Source: Maribacter sp. (GTDB lineage Bacteria; Bacteroidota; Bacteroidia; Flavobacteriales; Flavobacteriaceae). Taken from it: 64,000 bases of DNA. This document shows positions 9,805 to 19,200 of this stretch, one piece after another. The position numbers and the translations under genes are program-made. The notes beneath the pieces are model-generated. The model did not search any database, was not told where the DNA came from, and was given only the letters and a program-made list of their open reading frames with translations. Location of the stretch: assembly GCA_020629415.1 (NCBI GenBank), contig JAHDDL010000016.1, forward strand, positions 1 to 64,000. Direction: 5' to 3'. Position 1 is the first letter of the stretch. The number at the start of each line of letters is the position of its first letter.

Positions 9805-10281
9805 ATGAAAAATTCAATTTTGGCATTATTTATTTTAGTCTCTACATCGGTATTTTCCCAAAGTACGGATTACAATGTGTCTTCCTATTTAACCGAGGGA
9901 ACAAAAGCACCTAACACCCACTACATAGGCGAAGCTTGGCTTAATGCAATTATACACGATGATGAGGAATTGGGCTATAATATTACAAAAGCGACATTTA
10001 CGGCCAACTCAACACTAGATTGGCATAAACATGGTACCGCCCAAGTGCTAATAATTGTTGATGGAGAAGCTTATTATCAAGAAAAAGGAAATGACCCTAT
10101 AATTTTAAAACAGGGCGATGTAATTAAGTGTAAGAAAGACATAGAACATTGGCATTCTTCTACAAAATTTAGTGACGTCACCTATTTAGCTTTATATGGG
10201 GGAGGTCAACCAACTTCATGGACCGAAGTAGTTACGCAAGAGTATTATGATATGGTAGCCCAAAAACTAAAACACAATTAA
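9805..10281 (+). CDS. Secreted cupin-domain protein
   Basis: This 158-residue protein has a signal peptide at 1-19 (hydrophobic core LALFILVSTSV, then FSQ). The single cupin domain has motif 1 STLDWHKHGTAQVLIIVDGEAYY, with HxH ligands and Gln where Glu is common, and motif 2 LKQGDVIKCKKDIEHWHSS, with a further His pair. It resembles the cupin family often annotated as carboxymuconolactone-decarboxylase-associated or quercetinase-like, but the export signal points to a periplasmic role. The gene stands alone with about 300 bp upstream and 150 bp downstream. The substrate is unknown. Confidence 0.85.
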   Translation: MKNSILALFILVSTSVFSQSTDYNVSSYLTEGTKAPNTHYIGEAWLNAIIHDDEELGYNITKATFTANSTLDWHKHGTAQVLIIVDGEAYYQEKGNDPIILKQGDVIKCKKDIEHWHSSTKFSDVTYLALYGGGQPTSWTEVVTQEYYDMVAQKLKHN

Positions 10282-10431
10282 AATTGGGGATTTCTAAGCA
10301 AACACCTTATAATTTAATGAGAATTAGAATTTTGACAAAAGAAAAATAATTAGTTGTATTGCTTTTGTACGATACTTGGAATAACCATTTAAAAACCAGA
10401 ACAATTGTTTTAATATATGTAATGGAAGAAG

Positions 10432-10893
10432 ATGAACCCAAAAGAAAATCTTAAAAAATTAAACCTTGAACTTCCAGAAGTTTCAACCCCAGGAGGAAGT
10501 TATGTTTCCGTAAACATTAGAAAAAACATAGCTTATATAGCAATTCAATTTCCAATTTTAAACCAACAATACCATTATCAAGGACGGTTAGGCAAAGAAA
10601 TTTCAACAGAAGAAGGCTACAAAGCAATGGAATTGTGTGCCTTAAATGTTTTAAGCCAAGTAGAAAATAAAGTTGGATTTGATAATATTATTGGGCTTAA
10701 TCACGTTGATGCGTATTTTCAATCAGAACCTGATTGGGACGATTCGCCAATTGTTGTCAACGGCGCATCAGATTTGTTTTTTAAGGTATTAGGGGAAAAA
10801 GGAAAACATTCAAGAGCAATATTCGGTGTTGAGAAATTACCAAGAAATTTTAGTGTTGGGCTGACCGCTACATTTACCATTAAGGAAAAATAA
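10432..10893 (+). CDS. RidA/YjgF-family protein
   Basis: This 153-residue protein is preceded by GGAAGAAG, a good ribosome-binding site for this start. It shows the pattern of the longer YjgF subgroup: a central GRLGKEISTEEGYKAMELCALNVL, then VNGASDLFFKVLGEKGKHSRAIFGVEKLP near the C-terminus. R128 in HSRAIFGVEKLP sits where the family's conserved arginine usually lies. Known RidA proteins hydrolyse reactive enamine/imine intermediates from PLP enzymes; this subgroup is less well characterised. It acts in the cytoplasm as a trimer if like its relatives. It is flanked by wide AT-rich gaps and is probably a single-gene unit. Confidence 0.88.
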   Translation: MNPKENLKKLNLELPEVSTPGGSYVSVNIRKNIAYIAIQFPILNQQYHYQGRLGKEISTEEGYKAMELCALNVLSQVENKVGFDNIIGLNHVDAYFQSEPDWDDSPIVVNGASDLFFKVLGEKGKHSRAIFGVEKLPRNFSVGLTATFTIKEK

Positions 10894-11091
10894 AAAGTAT
10901 ATAATCTAGGTACTTCATCTATAAATTACAAAAACCTGCAAATTAATAGGACACCTAATAAATTTCATACAAACCTAAATAATTGGCATTGTACAGTATA
11001 GACCTTACAACAGATCTTCACCAAATAGTTCTACAATTATTAGCCGTAAAACATAAATCAATTTACCTTAGGCTTTAAGAAAACACCTTTA

Positions 11092-11598
11092 ATGAAAAAA
11101 ATAGCTATTGGTTGCGGAATATTTTTAGTATTGGTCATAGGTACGGTAACGCTATTGTTCTATATACTTACAAGACCTAAATACAGAGACGTATCAAAAG
11201 AAAAACCTTTTGTAGAGATTTTAAGCAAACCTATAATCACTAAAAGACCCACACTAATTTTAAATGAAGATTTACCGAGACATGAAGACTACAGCTATCA
11301 TTTAGAAGATGGTAATGGCTTTGGCATGAACTCTGATTTAGAAATCGTAGCCGAGATACCTACCGGCACAGAAGTACACATAGATAAAATAGAGATACAT
11401 ACGAATTGGGTAAGTGGAACATCTAGCGTTTATCTTTTTGGAAAAGTCTTTAATAAAGAAAAACAACAAAACTATCCTTTTCAATATACATGGGGCAATT
11501 ACCACCTCATCTATGAAGATAACCCATATTGGACATTTGAGCTTGCTTTTTGGCAAGATGAACCGTTAACCGAAAAGTATTATATAGATGTTCCATAA
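11092..11598 (+). CDS. Membrane-anchored protein of unknown function
   Basis: This is a 168-residue protein. Residues 3-26 are a single hydrophobic helix (IAIGCGIFLVLVIGTVTLLFYIL), most likely an uncleaved anchor with the rest outside the cytoplasm. The soluble part is beta-rich, with several Trp and Tyr residues (FQYTWGNYHLIYEDNPYWTFELAF). I do not recognise a family. The gene is flanked by AT-rich gaps of 198 bp upstream and 106 bp downstream, the next gene also encoding a small membrane protein, so this is a cluster of short lineage-restricted genes. Confidence 0.7.
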   Translation: MKKIAIGCGIFLVLVIGTVTLLFYILTRPKYRDVSKEKPFVEILSKPIITKRPTLILNEDLPRHEDYSYHLEDGNGFGMNSDLEIVAEIPTGTEVHIDKIEIHTNWVSGTSSVYLFGKVFNKEKQQNYPFQYTWGNYHLIYEDNPYWTFELAFWQDEPLTEKYYIDVP

Positions 11599-11704
11599 AA
11601 GCTATTTTCTTAGCTAACCTTTACCAGGAATTAATAAGAATTGCTATTGTTATTTTTGTATTAGTGCTATTATTCAACCAAACCACAGAACAATAATCAT
11701 TATT

Positions 11705-12190
11705 ATGAAAATTATTCCATCAGAAAAATTAGAATTGACCACCTCTCTTTCTATGGCGGAATTAGAAGGGCACCTAAGAGAAAACATACAAAAACACCGC
11801 AGTTATAGCATCGGATCAATAAAAAAGTCTAACAAGTATTTTGTAGGCACCGTTTTCCCTGACCATTTTAAATGCAAAAAATTTACCTACCAACGAAATT
11901 CGTTTCTACCTCAGGTAACCGGTATATTTCAGGAAGAGCCAAAAGGCACCAAAATAGTGATAACCTTAAAAGTGGACTCATTTGTTAGTATATTTTTAAT
12001 CTTGTTTTACGCTTTTATTATCTGTGCACTTTTTGCCTTCGTTTATTTAGTATCATACCAACAAATTGAACCGTATTATATTCTAGTCCCTATCGCGTTA
12101 TTGTTGCTTGTTTTTGGAATACCGCATTTAGGGTTTCATCTAGAAAAGGAAAGTACCATTACAGAACTAAAGAAAATATTAACCGTATAG
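11705..12190 (+). CDS. Small protein with two C-terminal membrane helices, function unknown
   Basis: This is a 161-residue protein. The first 90 residues are soluble and contain basic and aromatic stretches. Two hydrophobic helices follow at about 97-117 (IFLILFYAFIICALFAFVYLV) and about 124-143 (YYILVPIALLLLVFGIPHLG), with a short C-terminal tail. The topology is probably an N-terminal cytoplasmic domain with a helical hairpin in the inner membrane. No family is recognised, although small bacterial PH-like domains with membrane hairpins look similar in outline. It stands between two other small membrane-associated genes on the same strand. Confidence 0.7.
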   Translation: MKIIPSEKLELTTSLSMAELEGHLRENIQKHRSYSIGSIKKSNKYFVGTVFPDHFKCKKFTYQRNSFLPQVTGIFQEEPKGTKIVITLKVDSFVSIFLILFYAFIICALFAFVYLVSYQQIEPYYILVPIALLLLVFGIPHLGFHLEKESTITELKKILTV

Positions 12191-12291
12191 CCAAAGACAG
12201 AACTTCCCTAAAAGCAATTAAACTACTACCAATAGTTACCTAACTACTGTATGTCGTTTACATAAACGACTTCAACTGAAAAATACAATTA

Positions 12292-12759
12292 ATGATAGAA
12301 ACCATACTTATAATTTTAGTAGATTTCGGTTTAATACGAGAAGATTATTTACACCAAAAGAGAGTACGCAAAAAGGAAAAACATGATAGCAAAAAACGCC
12401 CTATTCAGAAATATCTATTTCAACCAAGTCTAATAATATTCTATATTTTAATACTGTTAACTGGCATTGGTTCAGCTTTATTTTCTATTTATCATAGAAC
12501 CACAATTATTCCAAAAAACACACAAAATGAAATTCTTGAAATAAGCGAAAGAATTGAAAATTACAAAGAGACACTTGGTTATTACCCTTATGAATTAAAT
12601 GATTTAATTCGCAATAATCCTTTAAGACAAAAATGGAAGACAGATGGTTGGAATAGACCGTATTCCTATATCGTTACAGAAAATGGAAATAATTTTTTGA
12701 TAACATCTTTAGGACCTGATGGTAAACTAGGTACTAAAGACGACATACAATCAAAGTAG
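12292..12759 (+). CDS. Membrane protein with type II secretion GspG-like (pseudopilin) C-terminal domain
   Basis: This 155-residue protein has a short N-terminal segment, a strongly basic stretch (22-40), one membrane helix at about 46-67, and a C-terminal domain from about 83. That domain reads YKETLGYYPYELNDLI, then DGWNRPYSYI, then ITSLGPDGKLGTKDDI, the calcium-binding end of GspG-like pseudopilins. It lacks the N-terminal prepilin signal and the gene is not near secretion genes, so it is not a true pseudopilin. It seems to reuse the domain on a different anchor; the role is unknown. It ends 15 bp before a strong bidirectional terminator. Confidence 0.78.
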   Translation: MIETILIILVDFGLIREDYLHQKRVRKKEKHDSKKRPIQKYLFQPSLIIFYILILLTGIGSALFSIYHRTTIIPKNTQNEILEISERIENYKETLGYYPYELNDLIRNNPLRQKWKTDGWNRPYSYIVTENGNNFLITSLGPDGKLGTKDDIQSK

Positions 12760-12774
12760 TCTTCTCAAAACTAA

Positions 12775-12804
12775 AAAACGCCAAATAGTAGTATTTGGCG
12801 TTTT
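12775..12804. terminator. Bidirectional intrinsic terminator
   Basis: A perfect 13-bp stem (12775-12787 with 12792-12804, sequence AAAACGCCAAATA) closes on a GTAG loop, flanked by A-rich and T-rich sides. It lies between the convergent pseudopilin-like gene and the collagen-stalk lipoprotein. Confidence 0.9.
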
Positions 12805-12841
12805 CATTTTTTAGATATTCTCTAAAATCAATTGTAAACAT

Positions 12842-14455
12842 TTATTTCATCTCATAAATTGCAATGGTACTAGATACTTCATGCGTTGCGATCATTAAAT
12901 AATTTCCTGTTGGACTATCGTTCTTATCTACCACTATTAAGCCCTCTGGTGAGATATCAGTGGCATCATAGATCCAAGTAACAAAAACTGGGTTATATGG
13001 ATTGGTTACGTTGTAAGCCAATATTCCACTCGTTCTTTCCAGTCCTACAAATAATAACGTCTCTTCACCAACTTTTAAAGTTTTTACGGCTTCTGGCTCG
13101 GCACCTTTATCATCTGACCTACCATCTACTGCACCCTCATCTTGGTTAAATATAGCTGGAGCCACTGCCAATGTTCTTCTAGCTATTTCAGAACCGGAAT
13201 CGTACACCAATTGTCCGTTCGTATCCCAAATAGAGAAAGAACGAGCACCGTATGAATAAATCTGCTCATATAACCCATCGTTATCTTCGTCCCCGTTTGC
13301 AATAGTTGTTTTTAATCTACCTAGATTTTCATCTTCTTGCAAAACTTCAAAATCAGGATAAAAAGCGGGGTCCAAATTTAGATCTTTGACCCGTACCTCT
13401 TCAGAATATCCATCATAGTCTCTTGAATCGCCCTCGTTGGCTGAAACGATAAAACCGTTTCCATTGGCCGTGAAATAGTCTATTGCATCTGGCATATAAA
13501 AACCTAAAACATTCCAATTTTTTAAATCACCTGCTATTCCGTCTTCATTAGATGCATCAATTTCATTACCTGATACATTATGATTTTTTGTTCCCAAACC
13601 TACCAAACCTGTAATGGTTTTGGTAGTAAGGTCAACTATTGCCATTCCGTTATTCTCCTGTAAACCAATATATGCAGTACTAGAATCGTCTGAAATGGTA
13701 ACATATTCCGGTTCCACGTCTTGTACAAATGAGGAAGCACCGTCATTACCAAAAACTCTAAATCCGTTACCAGGATTCATCTGCCCTGCAAAAGAAATTT
13801 GCGTTGCGGTTTCGGTAGCCATTTCAATTACAGTTATTGAACCTTCTGGATCTACCGTATAATCATCATTTGGCTCACCTTCATTTGCAGCAACGATATA
13901 CTCCCCATCAGGAGAGAAAGCAACCATATCAGGTAACGCACCTGCTATATAAGATTTAATCAATACTTGCGTATCCGTATCATAAGTATCAACAGTACCG
14001 TTCAATTGTTTATCGCTATTTTCAACAGCAATGGCTAAAATACCATTATGAACGGCAACAGAATTAGGACTACCGGTTAAAGGAATGGAAGCCCCTTTGA
14101 TAGGGTTTGTTGCATCGGTCAAATCCAAAACAGAAATTTCATCTTCCTCTGGGTTTACTATGAACAACTTTTTGGTAACGGCATCAAAAGCAGAAATTTC
14201 TGCGTAGGCTTCGTCATTACCATTGGTAAAAGTTCCTATTTTAGTAAAACTAAGTTGATCAATAGTTATTGGGAATTCGGCATCCATACCATCGGCGCCG
14301 TCAGAGCCGTTGGCACCGTCCGTTCCATCTACTCCATCTACACCATCTTTACCGTCGATACCATCAATACCATCAATACCATCATCGGCACATGATGTAA
14401 ACATTAGCGAAATTCCAAGAATTCCAATACAAAAAGGTCTTAATACATTTTTCAT
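12842..14455 (-). CDS. Choice-of-anchor I type beta-propeller lipoprotein with collagen-like stalk
   Basis: This 537-residue protein has a signal sequence ending MFTSC (Cys22), a lipobox. From 26 to 58 it carries eleven Gly-X-Asp/Asn triplets, a collagen-like stalk. The rest is a propeller-like repeat region (SPDGEYIVAANEGEPNDDY, EYVTISDDSSTAYIGLQENN, GFIVSANEGDSRDYDGY), with the E-G-D/E motifs of the choice-of-anchor I family found in surface and phosphatase-associated proteins. It has no type IX sorting domain, so lipid anchoring is the likely retention. It could bind metal or phosphate, but the substrate is not known. It converges on the 12775-12804 terminator. Confidence 0.87.
   Translation of the reverse strand: MKNVLRPFCIGILGISLMFTSCADDGIDGIDGIDGKDGVDGVDGTDGANGSDGADGMDAEFPITIDQLSFTKIGTFTNGNDEAYAEISAFDAVTKKLFIVNPEEDEISVLDLTDATNPIKGASIPLTGSPNSVAVHNGILAIAVENSDKQLNGTVDTYDTDTQVLIKSYIAGALPDMVAFSPDGEYIVAANEGEPNDDYTVDPEGSITVIEMATETATQISFAGQMNPGNGFRVFGNDGASSFVQDVEPEYVTISDDSSTAYIGLQENNGMAIVDLTTKTITGLVGLGTKNHNVSGNEIDASNEDGIAGDLKNWNVLGFYMPDAIDYFTANGNGFIVSANEGDSRDYDGYSEEVRVKDLNLDPAFYPDFEVLQEDENLGRLKTTIANGDEDNDGLYEQIYSYGARSFSIWDTNGQLVYDSGSEIARRTLAVAPAIFNQDEGAVDGRSDDKGAEPEAVKTLKVGEETLLFVGLERTSGILAYNVTNPYNPVFVTWIYDATDISPEGLIVVDKNDSPTGNYLMIATHEVSSTIAIYEMK
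14282..14380 (-). repeat. Collagen-like Gly-X-Asp repeat coding region
   Basis: Eleven in-frame 9-bp units coding G-X-D or G-X-N, with the most similar units (GGTATTGAT-type) nearest the N-terminus. Such tracts can change length by recombination or slippage without losing frame. Confidence 0.85.
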
Positions 14456-14802
14456 TTCAATACAGTTTGGTTTTAAGTATCAAAACAAATAGATCAATGT
14501 AAAGTTGGGGTTAACCGTGTTGCAAATAATTATTACGAAGGTATTAAGTTCTTGTAAACAACTGCTTAATGCGTGGTAAGACTATGAATAGAAATGGTGT
14601 TTAAAACAATTAGATTCAGCGTTGAAAATTAAAATTCGTTCCGATCCTAAAGTTATTTAAGTAAGGATTATTCATATATCCTACAGCTAACCTTTTAAAT
14701 CTATTGCTTTTTTTTTACAAAAACTTAACCACAAAACATGACTAATTGACTCATAATCAATTAATTTTAGGTAATTGACTACAAGTTAAAAATCTTACTA
14801 CC
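14456..14802. other. 347-bp divergent intergenic region
   Basis: AT-rich spacer between the collagen-stalk lipoprotein (leftward) and the broken gene (rightward). It contains three TAATTGA-type sites near 14743-14780 (given separately). No gene or terminator was found. Confidence 0.6.
14743..14780. promoter_or_regulatory. Candidate operator with three TAATTGA half-sites
   Basis: TAATTGACT occurs at 14743-14751 and again at 14772-14780, and the inverse TCAATTA at 14757-14763. Spacing between sites is 14-15 bp. It lies 23 bp upstream of the GTG start at 14803. AT-rich chance matches are possible. Confidence 0.3.
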
Positions 14803-15967
14803 GTGAAAAAATTGAAGCTTTTTATATGTCTTACAACCCTGTGCACAATACAAATTTTAGCACAGGAAAAATGGAATATAAATTATGATGGAGATATTAA
14901 AATCTACACGCCCAAAGATTTAAAGAGCAATAAAACGTTTGACGTTTACACCTACGGACCTATAGAAACTTTAAACCAAGATTTAAAAAATTGGGTGTCT
15001 GAAACTGCAAAAGATAAACAAAAGGAATTAGGCCAACCTCTTAAAAAATGGGTAGTAAAATCTGAAAAAGAAGATTACGCTATTACCAATAGTTACGTTG
15101 ACGGCAATGGTGTAACCATGCAAGTTGCCTACCAAGGTGGCAAATTAGAAGATGGTCGTAATTTCTTTATAAGACTTATAACATCTACCGACCTTGTGAT
15201 TGTTTTAAAATACGGTACCAGATTTGACGATTTAGTGAAAAATATAAAAGCAGACATGTTGACTAAAAAAAACTACCAAGGCAGCTACAAAGAGTATGGC
15301 ATCTAACCTAACAGCTACCACGCCAACTGTTACTACCGCTGTTGAGACATCTAATGAGGCTTTATCGCCGGGTAATGCTCCCAAAGGTTTTTTGGAACTT
15401 AGAGGTGTGCTAAAAAGAGGTTTTTCAAATGGTATGCTCACTACCACCAGCGGTGTCATTGCCCTTTTTAAAGATGGTACCTATACTAGCGATATAGGAC
15501 GCACTTTTTCTAAAGGTATTGCGGCATCTAAAAGTGAAAAACCAAATAGATAGGGACATTGGCGTATGCGAAACAATGAGCTAGAATTAAAAGCACATGG
15601 CAAAACAGAGTATAAAGATGCAAGAGACTGGCTTACGGAGCCAGCTAAAGAAAATTTAAAACTTAACAGTTGCTACGGCAATATTACATCAAGAAGTACC
15701 GAAGGCTATGGTGGCGGCAGCACCGTAGGTAATGCCAGTTCATGGTGCTTTAAGAACAACGGTCGTTTTGCCCATTCTAAAACAGGTTTTGCTAACGCAA
15801 CCGGTGGAGTAAGGGGATCAACATCTTCCAGTAACAAAACGGGCGGTAGATATTACCTTTCAGATTATGTAGCTAAGTTTGTTTACGATGATGGTACCGA
15901 AGTTACTACCTATTTCTGTTTTCTGAATGAAAAGAAACGCATATTGCCATTAACGGAAAGCGATTAA
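14803..15967 (+). pseudogene. Secreted protein gene broken by a frameshift and an in-frame amber stop
   Basis: The GTG at 14803 opens a 167-residue frame with a signal peptide (LFICLTTLCTIQILAQ) ending at 15306. A second reading frame, shifted by one base, continues to 15967. The shift falls at or near a run of eight A (15265-15272). After it the second frame reads a Thr/Ala-rich linker (KTTKAATKSMASNLTATTPTV), then a domain (GFLELRGVLKRGF, IALFKDGTY). That frame stops at TAG 15551-15553 within PNR*GHWRM and continues in the same frame to 15967 with GKTEYKDARDWL and YVAKFVYDDGTEVTTYFCFL. A Trp at the stop (TGG) would read RWGHW. I infer one ancestral gene of about 385 codons, now decayed. Family unknown. 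Short separate proteins from each part remain possible. Confidence 0.75.
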
Positions 15968-16202
15968 TGGGCAAGTAAAAAATAGCTTTAAAATTTAAAA
16001 ACACATCCACACAACAATTAAATTTCCTCTCTCTATAACCGACTATACTACCCAAATACTTCTACAATACTAGTTGCTTGGTCCAGTAATTATCTTCGCC
16101 ATTAACTTAGAACAATCATAATTACTAACCGAAAAGTAAGTTTCACTCATTTTTGATTGTATATAAAATTACCTTGGCACAGTTTTGTATTGTAATTTTA
16201 CT

Positions 16203-19200
16203 ATGATGAAAAAGCTACATTTAATTCTTATTCTGTTTATGTCCGTACACTTTGGTAATGCCCAAGAGCCTGATTCATATGATTTATTATGGAATGAAGT
16301 TATCGATTTAGAGAAGGAAAACTTAAGTAAATCTGCTTTAAAGCAGACCAAAGCCATCTTTACAAAAGCTAAAAAAGAAGGTAATAAAATACAACTGATC
16401 AAAGCCCTGCTCTATAAGTCCAGTTTCATCAAATTACTTGAAGAAGATGCTGAATTAGCCATCGTTAAAGATTTTAAATCTGAAATTGAAGTAGCAGATG
16501 AACCAACCAAACAAATACTACACAGTCATTTAGCAACCTTATATTGGCAGTATTTTCAACATAATAGATTTCGTTTTTACAATAGAACTAGAACAGGTAA
16601 AAAAATAGACCCAGTAGACTTTAGAACTTGGGATCTTGACACTCTTTTAGAAGAAATTGACTACCATTTTACCGCCTCTTTACAAAACGCTAGCGCTACG
16701 CAGAAATTACCTATTTCCAATTTTGATGATATTTTATATGAAGATAAAACGAATAGAAATTTTAGACCTACGTTATTTGATCTTTTAGCACATACGGCAC
16801 TTAAATTTTACACCACCAGTGAGCATAGCATCAACCAACCTGCAACAGTTTTTGAAATCGATGATAAAGCTGTTTTATGCGAAGCTTACACCGCCAACTT
16901 TTTAAATATTGATCATAACAAGAACATATCCTTTAAATCTAAAGCCCTTACTATATACCAGCAACTAGTAGCATTTCATTTTACCAATCCAGATATTAGC
17001 CCACTTGTTCTGATCGATATTGAACGCTTACGCTTTATTCACAAGAACGCCATATTTGACAATAAGGACGATTTGTATTTAGAAGTACTTAAAAATTCTG
17101 CAGAGCATATTAAGCATAGCCCACTTTCTGGCCTATACACCTATGAAATAGCCTTGCAACACCAACAAGAAGGACGTACTTATACATCTGAAGGCAATGC
17201 AGAAGAACAATGGGAACTAGTAAAGACCGTCTCTTTATGTGACGATATCATAGCCAGGTTTCCAAAAAGTTTGGCCGCAAAAAAATGCGAAGTCCTAAAG
17301 AAAGAGATTCAAGATTACAACGTTCAGTTGACAGCTGAGAAGTACATTCCAAAAAATACTATCAGCAGACTTTTGGTAACCTATAAAAATGTTGAGCGTT
17401 TACACTTAAAAGCCTATAAAATAAACCGGAATCAACTTTTAAAACTAGAAAAAACTTATCCGGACATTGAAAGAAAAACGATTATTAAAAAATTACCCAT
17501 TGCTAAAACGTGGTCCGTAGATTTAAAGAACGAAAAAGATTATCAGCGTCATAATACCGAAGTTATAGTGCCTGCACTAGAAAACGGAAATTATATTTTA
17601 ACCGCAGAATCAAGTGATGAAAAAAAAGATGTGTTCAGCTATACCACTATACAGGTAACGAATATTGCCGTAGTAGAATCTAATATGAACTCACAGCAGC
17701 AATACCAAATTATAGACCGAAACAACGGTAATCCAATTTCTGATGCAGAGGTCAATTTAAATTATCGTATAAATTATAAAGACGGTCAAAAACAATCCAC
17801 GTATAGAACAAACAAAACTGGTTTTGTAACTGTTCAAAATAAGAAAGAAAATTGGAACAACATTAATATAACCGTTAAGACCAAAAATGATAAAGCTAAT
17901 TTTGGCGAATACTACGTAGACCGGAATTATTCCCAAAACGATAAAGGAATTAATTATACTTGCTTTCTATTTACAGACCGTAGCATCTATAGACCGGGGC
18001 AGCCTGTTTATTTTAAAGGTATTGCCATTAGTCAAGAAAATGATGTATCCAACGTCTTAACGAATACCTCTATCAATGTAATCTTACGAGATGTAAACGG
18101 ACAACAAATTGAAACACTTACATTGGTATCAAACGAATACGGTTCGGTATCAGGTGAATTTATACTGCCAAATTCTGGACTAACAGGGCAATTTTCCATT
18201 CACGCAACTTCAGATACATATGCTTTAAACGGATACGCTTCAATCTCGGTAGAAGAATATAAAAGACCCAAGTTCGAAACAAATTTTGAACCTATAACAG
18301 ATACATACAAGGTAAACGATAGTGTAACGGTAACCGGTACAGCAACTGCATATGCCGGTAGTAACATTTCTAATGCCAAGGTAGTGTACCGTGTAAAAAG
18401 AATGGTAAGCGTACCAAGATGGCATTATTGGATCAAACCATATTTTAATGGTTCATCACAAGAAATTGTTCATGGAGAAACAGAAACGGATGCAACAGGG
18501 AATTATAAAATTTCCTTTAAGGCCATTCCTGACCATACTGTTGATAAAGAGAACATGCCCACTTTTACCTATGAAGTTACGGCAGATGTGACCGATATTA
18601 ATGGAGAAACACACAGTACCACTACCACGGTCAAGGTTGGCTATCACGCATTAAATGTAAGATTGTTAGTACCAGAGATCTTGGACAAATCATTGAAAAA
18701 CACAAGCTTTAATATTATTAGCAATAATTTAAACGGGCAGTCTGTTGCCGCCACGGGAGACGTAAAATTATACAAACTACAAGCACCGGACTATGTTATT
18801 AGACCAAGGCCATGGGCAGCACCAGATTATGCCGGTTTTTCTAAAGAAGAATTCAAAAAAGTATATCCGCATGATGCTTATGAAAATGAAGACAATTCTT
18901 CTAATTGGAAAAAGGGTAAAATGGTTTGGCAATCTACGTTTGATACTGAAAAATCTAATGAATTCGGTTTTGGCAAAACAAAAAATTGGGCATCCGGCAA
19001 ATACCGGATGGAACTCTTTTCTAAAGATAAATTTGGACAAGAAGTAAAAGATATTGCCATTTTTTCAATTACGGGCAATGAGCGTAGCTTAGCCGATAAC
19101 CAATTGTTCCATGTAAAAACGGACAAGGAACAGTACGCAATTGGAGACATGGCCAAGATAACCTTTTTTTCAAGTGCAAAAAATTTAAACATTACCGTAC

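Noticed and set aside
12775-12804. Repeated palindromes in the window as CRISPR or repeat-family elements
   Set aside because: Each is a different sequence at the end of a gene and fits an intrinsic terminator.
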